Shown: positions 13,641 through 25,222 of the stretch, in pieces
Position numbering within the stretch: position 1 is the first letter of the stretch
Layout of the letters: each line of letters starts with the position of its first letter
Assembly: GCF_000001735.4 (NCBI RefSeq)
Contig: NC_003070.9
Location: 18,337,971-18,401,970 of the forward strand
Direction of reading: 5' to 3'
Length of the DNA: 64,000 nt
Origin: Arabidopsis thaliana
Taxonomy: Eukaryota; Streptophyta; Magnoliopsida; Brassicales; Brassicaceae
Notes under the pieces: model-generated
Told to the model about the DNA's origin: nothing
The model's database searches: none
What the model saw: the letters and a program-made list of their open reading frames with translations, nothing else
Program-made: the position numbers and the translations under genes

Positions 13641-16414
13641 ATGGGAGGCTGTACTTCCAAACCCTCCACTTCCTCCGGCAGACCTAACCCTTTCGCTCCC
13701 GGTAATGACTATCCTCAAATTGACGATTTTGCCCCTGACCATCCCGGTAAATCACCAATTCCTACTCCTTCCGCCGCAAAGGCCTCTCCTTTCTTCCCCT
13801 TTTACACGCCGAGCCCTGCTCGCCACCGCCGCAATAAGAGCCGCGACGTCGGCGGAGGAGGAGAGAGCAAGAGTTTGACTAGCACGCCTCTCCGTCAATT
13901 ACGCCGTGCGTTTCACCCTCCGTCTCCGGCGAAACACATACGGGCGGCGCTACGGCGGAGGAAAGGGAAAAAGGAAGCTGCTTTATCTGGGGTGACGCAG
14001 CTAACGACGGAGGTACCGCAGCGTGAGGAGGAAGAGGAAGTAGGGCTTGACAAAAGATTTGGTTTTTCTAAAGAGTTTCACAGTAGAGTAGAGTTAGGGG
14101 AAGAAATTGGACGAGGACATTTTGGGTACACTTGCTCTGCTAAGTTCAAGAAAGGAGAGCTCAAAGGTCAAGTGGTTGCTGTCAAAATCATCCCAAAATC
14201 GAAGGTAACAAAACTTGAGTTTAGTTTCTTGATCTTGATGATTGCATACTCTCCATTGTAGTGTTAGCTGATAGAATTGAATGTGTTTTGATTCTTTTTT
14301 GGCAGATGACAACTGCAATTGCTATAGAAGATGTGAGAAGGGAAGTGAAAATTCTACAGGCTTTATCTGGACATAAGAATCTGGTACAATTCTATGATGC
14401 ATTTGAGGACAATGCAAACGTCTACATTGCAATGGAGTAAGATCATTATTTTATCATAACCTTAACCATTTCCTTGTTTGATGTTGAATTTAGTTAGGTT
14501 TTAGTTATGAATTTGGTAAAAAGAACCTATTGTTTCATAATTGGATTTAAGTAGTTTGAATTTGCAGGCTATGTGAAGGTGGTGAGCTTCTTGACAGAAT
14601 ACTAGCAAGGTGTGTGTCTGTGTGCTACTAAAGAGTTATCGATACTTATGGCCAGAGATTGTTCTTATTTTATAAAAAGATTCATCGTTTTTTTCTACAG
14701 GGGAGGGAAATACTCAGAGAATGACGCAAAACCAGTGATTATACAAATTCTGAATGTGGTAGCTTTCTGTCATTTCCAAGGAGTTGTTCATCGAGACCTT
14801 AAACCAGAGGTGAGGCACAATTTTGAACTGGAAAGAAGATTATGTTTTACTTTTATGTGTAGAATGTTTTCTGATCGCTGCTTCATCATCAGAACTTCTT
14901 GTACACTTCCAAGGAGGAGAATTCTCAGCTTAAAGCGATAGACTTTGGCTTATCAGACTTTGTCAGACCAGGTTCATCATCACACATTTTACTATGTCAC
15001 TATTTCTCCAGTTCTTTTTCTTCTGGTTAGTAAACTAAAAATGGTATTTTGTGCCCCTTTTTTTGAAAGATGAGAGACTAAACGATATAGTGGGAAGTGC
15101 ATACTATGTAGCTCCCGAAGTTCTACACAGATCATATACAACAGAAGCGGATGTGTGGAGCATCGGAGTCATAGCATACATTCTACTATGTGGTAGCCGT
15201 CCGTTTTGGGCAAGAACTGAATCCGGAATTTTTAGAGCTGTTCTTAAAGCTGACCCGAGTTTCGATGAACCTCCTTGGCCCTTCTTGTCTTCTGACGCTA
15301 AAGACTTTGTTAAGCGGTTATTGTTTAAGGATCCCCGGCGAAGAATGTCAGCCTCCCAAGCCTTGAGTCAGTCATTTTTAATTTCACAGCTCTTTATAGT
15401 TTTATGTCTCCTGTCTTTTGGTAGTCATAAATCACCAAATTCAGTTCCTATTTACTTTTTTCAGTGCATCCTTGGATCCGAGCTTATAATACGGACATGA
15501 ATATCCCTTTCGATATCTTGATCTTTAGGCAGATGAAGGCGTACTTGCGATCTTCTTCATTACGCAAAGCTGCTTTGAGGGTATGTTTTAGGCATTCTTT
15601 TAAAGTGTCGAAAAGAGCATTGAAGATTACTTTCTCACTATTATGTGCTTTCTTTTCACAGGCGCTATCGAAGACGTTAATCAAGGATGAAATTCTTTAC
15701 CTGAAAACTCAATTTTCTCTTCTCGCACCAAACAAAGATGGCCTAATCACAATGGATACCATTAGAATGGTTTGTGACACTATAACTTCTTTTATATTCC
15801 TTCCTCTTGAGAAAAAAAGAGAAACACCGTAGTAATCTAATCTGTATTGCATTTTTTGTTTCTGTTTAAACAGGCACTTGCAAGCAATGCAACAGAAGCA
15901 ATGAAAGAATCTCGGATCCCAGAGTTTCTTGCTTTGGTAAATGACTGTGTTCTCTCGGATTTTGATAAATGCTTTAACAATTTGGTGTTAATGATCCTTC
16001 ATTGACTGGCTTTTTACAGCTAAATGGACTTCAATACAGAGGAATGGATTTTGAAGAGTTTTGTGCAGCTGCTATAAACGTTCATCAGCACGAGTCGCTT
16101 GATTGTTGGGAACAGAGCATTCGACATGCTTATGAGCTTTTCGACAAGAATGGAAACCGAGCTATTGTCATCGAAGAACTTGCCTCTGTAAGTTAAAGCA
16201 TCTGTCTTCAGCTTAAATACAAAAATATCGAAAAACAGATCCTCTAAAACGACATGCTTTTGAATTGCAGGAACTTGGTGTTGGACCATCTATACCGGTA
16301 CATTCAGTTCTACATGATTGGATCAGACACACTGATGGAAAGCTTAGCTTCTTCGGGTTTGTTAAACTGTTACATGGAGTCTCTGTTCGAGCCTCGGGGA
16401 AAACTACCCGGTGA
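13641..16414 (+). CDS. CRK8: CDPK-related protein kinase
   Basis: Eleven exons (13641-14204, 14306-14436, 14568-14609, 14701-14809, 14893-14971, 15070-15366, 15465-15580, 15662-15769, 15874-15936, 16020-16187, 16271-16414) encode 606 residues. The N terminus MGGCTS fits N-myristoylation at Gly2 and palmitoylation at Cys4, so membrane attachment is expected. A long basic, Pro/Ser-rich variable region follows. The Ser/Thr kinase domain starts near 150: GRGHFG 157-162, Lys182, HRD 276-278, DFG 299-301 and the APE-like APEV. The C-terminal calmodulin-like part has degenerate EF-hands ([21 protein letters not shown]), as known for CRKs, which are regulated by calmodulin rather than by bound calcium directly. 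Identified from memory as At1g49580. Confidence 0.94.
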
Positions 16415-17026
16415 AGATAACGAAAACAAACATGACCTAAGCGAAATCGTAAAAGAAGATGTCAAAACCTTTACTCTAAATCTTGGATTGGTATTGGAAA
16501 TGTAATAGTTGGTCAAAGACTGTACAACAAATGAAAAGTTTCTTACAAGAGCAATTCTAAAAAAAAGATTGTTGTAATAATATAGTAACCACAGATACTT
16601 TGATACTCTATGTGAAGTCAAGAAAATGAAAAAGAAAATTCCAAAAAGATTTGATTTTTGTCTCTCTTTCTTCCCAATGATTATGGAATCAGCGAAATCT
16701 TGGTTATTTCCGGTTTGTTACTGTGCTTTAATTTGTGAGATCTGAGTCGGTGTAACCAGTGAAAACCGGTTCTAGTGATGGAAATAAATTAGAATTTAGA
16801 AAACAAACCAAACCGATTTTCTTCTCCCCCAATTTTATATTTTGCTTCTCCTCTCGAGTTTGGGATTCGAGTTTAAGGAATTAGGGTTTCTAATCTCTCT
16901 CTCTTTCTCTCGAGATTTTTCTTCACTTAGTTCTTGATTCTGATTAAAAGTTGATCTTATAGTTCCGGTAACTTCGTTTTCTGGGTTTAATTTTCGATTC
17001 AATCTTCATCTCCTTGATCCACAGCC
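16415..17026. other. CRK8 3' flank and ZOP1 upstream region
   Basis: CRK8 3' UTR-like sequence up to about 16620, then the ZOP1 promoter and a CT-rich leader (about 16850-17026). No other feature is seen; the ORF on the other strand at 16370-16621 is a shadow. Confidence 0.5.
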
Positions 17027-18439
17027 ATGACTGAGGTAAATCAAAATTCGCATCTTTTCTCTCCAAATCTCTTTGAATTACGAAACCTCTGTCTTGTTTC
17101 GTAATTGAAATTGATCTTGAGTTTGTTTTTTGTGTTATTTCAGTATTGGGTAAGTCAAGGGAACAAATGGTGTGAATTCTGTAAGATATGGATACAGAAC
17201 AATCCAACAAGTATTAGAAACCATGACCTTGGTAAGCGTCACCGAGAATGTGTTGATAAGAAGCTCACTGATATGCGTGAGAGGAGTGCAGCCAAAGACA
17301 AAGAGCTCAAGAAAAACGAAAAACTGCTTCAACAGATCGAAGCTGTGAGTAATCATTCTTGTTTCTTTTGCCAGTGATACTTATTCTAACGTATTTATTT
17401 CTGATTCCATTGTTTATATCTCAACTTGTTTCAGAAAGCAACTCGTAGCTATCAGAAAGATATTGCAACTGCTCAGCAAGTAGCTAAAGCAAACGGTGCA
17501 CCAGAGGATGGTACATCCGGTAAGTATCTCTCTCTATGATGTCATTAGTATTTGTTCTTCGACTTATAGCTGCTATATTCAGGGTTGTTGCTTAGCTTTG
17601 GATCTGTTTGTTATAGACTTAACATTACTGAGGTCGTAGAGTATGTGTGAATTGGATTTGTGAATTGCTTTCATTGACCAAAAGTATGAACAAACCAAGC
17701 AGCGTCTGATTCTTCGATTGTCATATTACACATCTTTGCAAATGACTTATAAGTTTTAATGCCTATAACCCTATAGAGAATCATCACGAAAGAGCGAAAC
17801 GGTTGCTTCTTTTGAGTCACTCTCAGGTTCTTTCATCATTTTGATTGCCATTTTTCTTAGCCTTTTTCATTTATACATATACCATGTAGTAACCATATTG
17901 TTATGGCAGATTGGATGCTCGACAGTGCTTCAGGCTATTATTACAACCAGACCAATGGTCTGCACTATGATTCACAGTCTGGATTCTATTACAGTGACTC
18001 AATAGGTATGTAATATATATCGAGTTTTTTTTATTTGTTTCCTTGCAAACATGATTGTATACAATTTCGTCGTGTGTATGCTTACACGGGTAATGAAACA
18101 GGACATTGGGTGACACAAGACGAGGCCTACGCTGCGGTTAAAACATCATCAGGAACCAAAGTACCTCTCGTGAAAAAGCCTGTATCTTCTTCAGGAGCTG
18201 GACCAAGTGTGGGGAAACCACCTGGCCGTCTTGTCACAGCTTCTTTAAATCCTAAAAGAGCTGTGAAAGGAGCGGCTTCATCTGTTGATCTTGGCAACAA
18301 CAAGAGAAAGAGGCAAGATGAGAAACCGAAGAAAGTATCTGCAGAAGAGAAAGCTGCATTGAAGGCAAGAGAAGCTGCTAGGAAACGAGTTGAAGATAGA
18401 GAAAAACCATTGCTTGGTCTTTACAATAGACCCTTTTGA
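17027..18439 (+). CDS. ZOP1: Zinc-finger and OCRE domain protein ZOP1
   Basis: Five exons (17027-17035, 17144-17344, 17435-17519, 17910-18005, 18102-18439) encode 242 residues; the first coding exon is only nine bases (M-T-E). A U1-type C2H2 zinc finger is formed by Cys13, Cys16, His30 and His36. An OCRE repeat with paired aromatic residues (GYYYNQTNGLHYD, SGFYY) covers about 99-135. The C-terminal half is basic and disordered, ending in EKPLLGLYNRPF. The family acts in pre-mRNA splicing, and ZOP1 is also reported in RNA-directed DNA methylation; it should be nuclear. Identified from memory as At1g49590. The 390-base third intron is the longest of the gene. Confidence 0.93.
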
Positions 18440-19265
18440 TGCATCATTGGCTTGATCCTATATGCAAAAGGGAGAGGCTAAGCAGAGAAGAGTGATGATT
18501 GATCTCATTGTGGCGGTTATTTCAGTTATTCCTACATGACAGTTTATTCCAAAACTCTCTGGTATTTCTGGGAGCATTGGTCTTGTGTTCTTCTAACTGT
18601 TGTTCCAGTCATATCAGTTTCCTCTTTGTTGTACACACCTATTCAATTTTATAGTCAGAATGATGGAAGTCCACATTTTACCCATTTTGATGAAGTTACG
18701 AGGTCTTTGCACAACTTTTTTTTTGTGTTCGTCTTAAAAAAAGTTTAGAAAATTAAGTTCTTTTTGGTCTATTCTTCTAAAGTTTATTGGTTGACTTTCA
18801 TGAATCAGTTTCTGAAATTATGCATAAACTTGTTAAGATGGGAATAAATCGAAACCAAACACTACTCTAAAGAAGTAAAACTATCAAAGCACTGCAAAGT
18901 GCACACTAATAAATGATCCAAACGATTTAGGAAATTACTTATTGTGGACCAAGCTCTGACTTTGAGGAAGTCTCAGTAACAAAGACAAATTAACTCAAAA
19001 AAAAAACTGAAAATAAAAAATTCAAGTATCAGACGACCCCAAAATTTTGACAGAGACTGAGACAGCAAGATAAGCAAGATTCAAATCCAGGATACAAAAC
19101 CCTCTTTGGACACTAGAGGTTTTAGTTTCGATGGTGCGAGCTAACCTCTGAACCAACAACTATCATCGGATGGATCACTTTGATCACCCAACGGTTTGTT
19201 TTTATCCCAATACCCGTAAGTCCAGGACTCACAGGGTTTCTGATGATAGAGACATACCAACACTT
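18440..19265. other. Convergent 3' flanks of ZOP1 and RBP47A
   Basis: ZOP1 on the plus strand and RBP47A on the minus strand converge here. The sequence is 3' UTR-like with T- and A-rich stretches; no independent gene is supported. Confidence 0.5.
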
Positions 19266-22180
19266 TCAAGAAGCTCCCGGGACTGCAGCCGCTGCAGTAG
19301 CGTACATGTTTGAGTCCTGATTGGCATATCCATTGTTGTATCCTTGACCTCTTGAATATCCTCCATTCCATTGGTTGCCAGAGTCACTTCTCCACTGTCA
19401 TTTTTAGATTTAAAAGTTGAACAAGATTAGTAAATGGATTAAAACATTCAATAGAACATCACGGATAAAAACTACCAAGTTGGTTATTCTTGTAGAGATT
19501 ACTTTAGCTTGTCCACTGATTACAACTACTAATAGAGAATTAAGACAAACATGAAACATTGAAACTTCGACAACCTCTAAAGATAAACGATAACATCAGT
19601 ACATGCTTCAACTAGCTCATGAATCTTAATAGCTGTAAATTTTCTCAATCCTAAGAAACACAGAACCATTACTATTATTTCAGAGATTGGATAATTCAGG
19701 GAGATGATAAGTGGGCCAAGGTGATATGCATTAGATTTGCCAATAGATATAGTCAACGAAAACCGTGGGAAGGTGGTAAATTCCACTAGGTCTTTATGGC
19801 CCGCAATACACCTACTACTATCCATTGTCAACCACTGACTTTGGCTTTAAGGATTTCTATAACTTTATCCACCCCATGAAGACAGAAATATAAAGACCCA
19901 AAAGAACTCTAAAGCTAAGTTTGACCTGGACCATAGGACCATACCAATAGAAATGCATATAATGTTTAAAAACACAAATCCAACTAAAATTTTCTTGTAC
20001 CTGTTTGTTGGGGCTTCTTCCCCATGAAAGGCGGACAGTGTTCTTCCCAATGACTGTCCCGTTCAAGTTCCCGATGGCTTCCTCAGCACTTTGCCTGTCA
20101 AAACCAAGGGCACGTCACACATTGCAACTACCTTACCCATCTTCACTGTTAAAATAATCCCCTACGGATTCGCTCATCATATTGAACAAGCACCACAGTA
20201 CCGGATGACAAAGCTGACAAGCACAGAACAGGTTTAGTACCTGTTAGCAAATTGGACAAAGCCACATCCTTTCCCTACTGGGATCTTCACTGAAACAACC
20301 TCCCCAAAATCGGAAAAAGGTTGCATGAGGTCTTCTTCAGTAACATCAGCATCAAGACCGCCAACAAATATCTGCAATGTAATAAAAGACAGTGAGCAGT
20401 GAGGTATACTGTTATTAGCAGAGGAATAGCTAAAAGAGAACTCACTGTTGAGTTATTTGATTCTCCATCAGACATTGAACCATTCCCTCCATGTCCACCA
20501 GCAAGTGTAAGAGCTAATCCAATGAAAACATTACAATTCACTTCAGATGCTATGTTTAACGCATCAAGACAAGTTATTAAACCTTAAAATTCATATTCAT
20601 AGTTACTAAAAGTGACATAAACAGAAAATAAAACCACTTGCATTCACTGAACAGAGAGAAAACATGGAAATAAAAACATAATAAATGATAATAAACTGAA
20701 ACTAATGCTACATTAAGTCACAAAGATTATCTCATCACTTACCTTGTGAACCATTTTGTTGGCCGTAAGCAGCAGCCCTTTTCGGGGTTGCGATACCAAC
20801 ACGCATTTGCCTGCTTGAACAGAAAGCACCATTCATTTCTGTCATAGCTCTTGATCGCTCATTCTCATCACCAAACCTAACAAACCCGTAACCTTTGGAA
20901 CGCCCAGTGTTGGAATCAATCACAACTTTAGCACCTTTGACAGATGGATATCTACCAGCAAAAGTCTCAAGCAAGACAGCATCACTCACATCTGGAGCCA
21001 AATCTCCAACAAATATGGATAGGTCAGGACCATTCTCTGATGCTCTTTTCTCACCAGTACTGAAAGATGCCCAGTTTAAACGGAAAGGCTGTTCCGCGTT
21101 CGGCATTGTAACACCGCTAAAGCTCTGAAGAGCTTCCTCAGCTGCTGAACGTGAAAGAAACTCAACAAACCCATATCCTTCAGATTGACAAGTTTGCTTG
21201 TTGCGTATAACTTTCACAGAAGAAACCTACACATCACAAAACAACAAAACAAGAAAGAATAAGCTAAAAGGGAAAATAAAAACACAAATTTATGATAAAA
21301 CAGAACAGATCTTGTGACAATGTTTGGAGTTCTTTTTGTTCCTATAACCAGAAAGGTTCTCTAAACGTGGCAATGTACTTTTCTTGCCTTATGAAATGAA
21401 CTTTAAAAGTATGTCCTTTTTCAGGTCAACATAGTTCTCCATTACCCTAAATGTCAAACATTTTGGCTTCTACACAATTTAGATCTCAAACCCAATCAAA
21501 AAGTTCAAAACTTGCCAAATTTACATTGAATTCACAGTAACGAATCTTTTCCAATAACCAAAAAAAAGTCACGGATCTATACACTAGTGATACATCAATC
21601 ACTTTCCATGTCAGAACACAAAAAACAAAAGATTCCACTCACTAAAAACATCTTAATTGAAACAACAACAAGTAAAGATCTGAATTACAAATATCATCAA
21701 ATCAAGAATCAATACAACAATAAGAAAAAATTAAGAAGAAAGAGATACCTCATTGGTGTGAGAGAAACAGGTATGGAGATAAGTCTCATCCATCCAATGA
21801 AGAAGATCACCAACCCAAAGAGTCTTGACATCATCACCACCAGATCCACCGCGTGGCTGCTGCTGACTCTGGTGATGTTGCTGCTGCTGCTGTTGATAAG
21901 CAGCGTATTGAAACTGAGGATGCTGTTGATAAGCAGCTTGATTGTAAGGAGCGTATTGAGGGTGAGGATACATCATCATCTGTTGTTGTTGCATCATAGC
22001 CATAGCAGCTGCAGGGTATTGCTGCATCGCAGCCATCCATTGTTGTTGTTGTTGCCACTGTTGTTGTTGTTGCTGCTGCGGTGGTGGTGTTGATTGCTGC
22101 AACGGTGGTGGTGGTGTTGTTCCGGCTGATGTTGGTGGTAACACTGAATCTGTTGAACCGTTGTTGTTTGGTGTCTGCAT
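19266..22180 (-). CDS. RBP47A: Triple-RRM poly(A)-binding-like protein RBP47A
   Basis: Six exons on the minus strand (21749-22180, 20743-21226, 20446-20513, 20241-20371, 20001-20094, 19266-19394) encode 445 residues. The N-terminal ~115 residues are extremely Gln-rich with Pro and Met, a prion-like low-complexity region. Three RRMs follow: RRM1 about 117-200 (LWVGDL, GYGFVEF), RRM2 about 213-290 (IFVGDLAPDV, GYGFVRF) and RRM3 about 328-400 (IFVGGLDADV, GCGFVQF). The C terminus is Gly/Asn/Tyr-rich. RBP47 proteins bind poly(U) and poly(A) RNA, are mainly nuclear, and move to stress granules. The exon layout matches this family. Identified from memory as At1g49600. Confidence 0.94.
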
Positions 22181-23700
22181 CTTTTTAAAGTATGGAACTT
22201 TCGGATCCGATCTGGTTACGAGACTCGGAAACTTCGGTCTCTCTCTCTCTCGATATGTATGTGTTGGAAAGGGTTTGTTTAGGTAATGGAGGAGACCGAG
22301 AGAGAGAGGATTAGATTTGGTTTATGGTTTCTTTGGAGGATAATATGGAGGCGGAGAGAGAGAGAAGAGAGTAGTGTTGTGTTGTGTAGATTCGGAGGGT
22401 TTAAGGCTTTTTTTTTTTTTTGTTCTTTGGTTTCGCTTTTAGGTCTGAGAGAGAAGTGGTGGGAACGTGGGGCCCAGTTACGTAAGTGAAGCCATGTTAT
22501 GTACTTTTAGATCCGACGGTTCTGATTCGACCGTATTTTTAGGGGTTGACATCAACTTTTGACAGTTGATGAATGATTTAAGTTCCCAAATCGGGTAAAT
22601 AAATTTCTTGGGATTATAAATGGATATTGAAACCAATAGAGAGACATATGATGATGAGACTTTTAGCTAGTGAATCCATATGTTTCAATGCATTGTGGTC
22701 TATGAAGAGGGGAACTTGTGACATAAACTGTTTTTTTCATTAAAACAATTTGTGATTGGTGTTATAATGATCCTTAAATGCAAAAGGAATCAATGGTAAA
22801 AAGATGTGAAAACTATAAATTTTTGTGATAGTTTGGAGAGTTGGCTAGAAACAAATTGATGCCATCTTTGTCGGATCAATTTTGAAGCTTTGTTGGGATA
22901 CAATCTACCCGAAACATGAACATAAGACACCTTTAAAAGGTACTCTTTGTTGGCTGTAAACAACATTTAAGAAATGTTATGAAAAGTTTAGGAATAATTA
23001 TTAAATTATATTATTGCCAAATTCTAAACGTTTGATAAGCTTTCTTGAAATTGTAGACATATTACGAGGAAAAAACTGGATGAAAAAAAGACTCATCTAA
23101 AATGTTACCATTTGGATTGAAAGTTTAAAATCTGTTAGTATTAATCTCTTTCATCTTTAATAAGATGAACAAAGAAGAGAAATTTAAGAAAAGTTTTCAT
23201 CCACTCTATAGCATTTTCATCTCTATTTTTTCCTCCAATTTATTTTCATAACATTCATCTAATGGATAACCATTTACACCGGAGGTAAATGTTAGATTTT
23301 AAGTAAAAAATAATATCATTGATATTTCATAAAATCTATGAAAAGTTTCATGTCTTGAGGAACTAAGGTGAAGAATGAGATAGAATATTAAACAAATAAA
23401 ATTTGAGAGACACTCTTACTCAAAATAAGATTATCAAAAATATTGTAATGGCATTCATTGTTAAGCGATAATTAATGCTATATCAAACTATCTGTTGAAA
23501 CTTGAAAACAAACCTTATGAATTAATATTTGATGGATTAGGATTAATAACTAGAATATTACTTAACTACCTCTTCCTCATATTAAGTTTAAAATTAACTT
23601 TAAGAAAATAATTCAAACAAAAAAAGTTTTTCCAAGAAATGTCCTGAATGTTTTTACCTACTATTGTTTTAAAATGAGATTATGTAAAATATCCAATAAA
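22181..23700. other. RBP47A leader and upstream spacer
   Basis: 22181-22480 holds the RBP47A 5' leader/promoter with GA/CT runs and a T13 tract. From 22490 to 23700 the sequence is AT-rich with a TCAACTTTTGACAGTTGA hairpin near 22551. No gene or element was recognised. Confidence 0.45.
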
Positions 23701-23708
23701 ATTCAAGA

Positions 23709-25222
23709 CTAAAGACTCTGTCTCGGCTTGGTTGAGCTAAGCACAATGGAGACATTGTTGTTTTGAGAAAGCATTGGAACCATCTCAAGCAATTCTTCGA
23801 AACCTCTTCCATCAAGATAACTTTCCAACCTTACGACCATCTTCTCTAATTTCTTTGTGGTTTTAATCATAAGTTCCATGAACGAAGCCACATGCTTTGA
23901 CTCTACATTCCGACGGGAAATCTTTGCAAAGATCGAGCAATGATCCAGCTTCATGCAACGCAAGTACGTGGGATCATACTCACCCTGTACTAGAACAAAA
24001 AAGAATTTCGTTAATGTAAAAACAGATTGTCAATATCTCAGATTCTACAAACTCAAAGTGAAAGGACATAGTTCTAGCCTCGCGATCCATTGTGTGTAGG
24101 GTTAGCTTCTTTAGTTCAGGTGAATTTTGTAGCACTCTTAATATACCAGGAATAACGTATTTAGAGATCGTTGTCTCGAGAGTCAAAGCTTTAGCCTTGA
24201 ACATCGGAAAAGGAAGACCGCGGCCCTCGGCCAGAGATAAAATCTTACAAATAGTACAGACAATTAGTTTTTTTTTGAAACAAATCTCAATAAGAAAAAT
24301 GACACTTGAAAACATGAAAAACATACCTTAAGAAAGTTTGCCCCAAAGGTAAGCTTGTCTACATTCTGCAACTTGTAAAGACACTTGAGCACCGTGTCGA
24401 GAAGGAAATTAGCCTTTATCTCTTTAAGTGAGCAAAAGCAAATGTCTACTTTAGCTTCGGTTAAAGACGAGATATCAACAAAAGTAGATAAAGAATTGAG
24501 AGGTTTTCAATGTGAGAGAATGGATATGCGGTGCCACAATGTGCTTTGGCCCCGAACCCCAAATGCTACCATGGATTTCCAATATTTTCAAACTCGGTGA
24601 TTTGGTGAGATCAAGAACCATCAGTTGATCACAAAAATGCAATGTTAAGCTTTCGATAATCGGACAACCAGAAAGAATCTTAGCAATGGACTCATCAGAG
24701 AAATAAAGAAAGCTTCGTGAGGGAACTCCAAGAAACAGAGCATCTGGGATTCAATTCAGAAGATTCTGTCCCAAGGACGAGTTGCTTGACAGAGGAATTG
24801 ATGTACAAGTAATCAGGAACATCATATAACCGAAAATCGAAACTCAGAAACAGATTCTCCACGTTTCGGGACATGGCGAACTTGATCCATCCATCAATGT
24901 AAGGAAGATTGATTCCGTTGGTGATCCAGAGGTCAAAAGTCATAATCTTGCGAGCCCTGTAGAGAGCTAGGGTTTTGTCTATAAAATCAACATCTAGTTT
25001 ATAGCAATCATCGAAGTCGAGGGAAGGTGTTTCGGACCAAACATGCCTCCATCGTTTGGACAAGACCGATGTTCTTATGGCGAATTTGGTCGGAATTAAG
25101 GAGAGGTTTTCTTGGAGGATCACATCAGGCAAAGAGCTTATTGAGTCTACATCTTCGAGGCAATGCTTGAGGACTCTCACGGAGGCGGAGCCACCGTCTC
25201 TGTTCTCGCCGTCGAGCGCCAT
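23709..25222 (-). CDS. F-box/LRR protein gene with two apparent frame breaks
   Basis: Minus strand, likely exons 24327-25222, 24049-24243 and 23709-23984. The F-box is clear at about residues 27-75 (ISSLPDVILQENLSLIP, RTSVLSKRWRHVWSETP). LRR-like text follows, then a C-terminal FBD-like region (YLRCMKLDHCSIF). Exon 1 needs two frame changes, near 24690 (after SSLTKLS) and near 24485 (before VDISSLTEAK); each is +1 or -2, and the two together leave an exon length of 3n+2, consistent with phase 0 at its donor. Between them the third frame reads typical LRR sequence (DESIAKILSGCPIIESLTL). Either the gene is decaying or an intron of about 200 bases is removed there. It would be an SCF ubiquitin ligase substrate adaptor. 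I associate it with At1g49610. Confidence 0.7.

Noticed and set aside
21587-22093. Plus-strand Leu-rich ORF opposite RBP47A
   Set aside because: It is the complement of the Gln-rich codons (CAG/CAA) of RBP47A, so a shadow.
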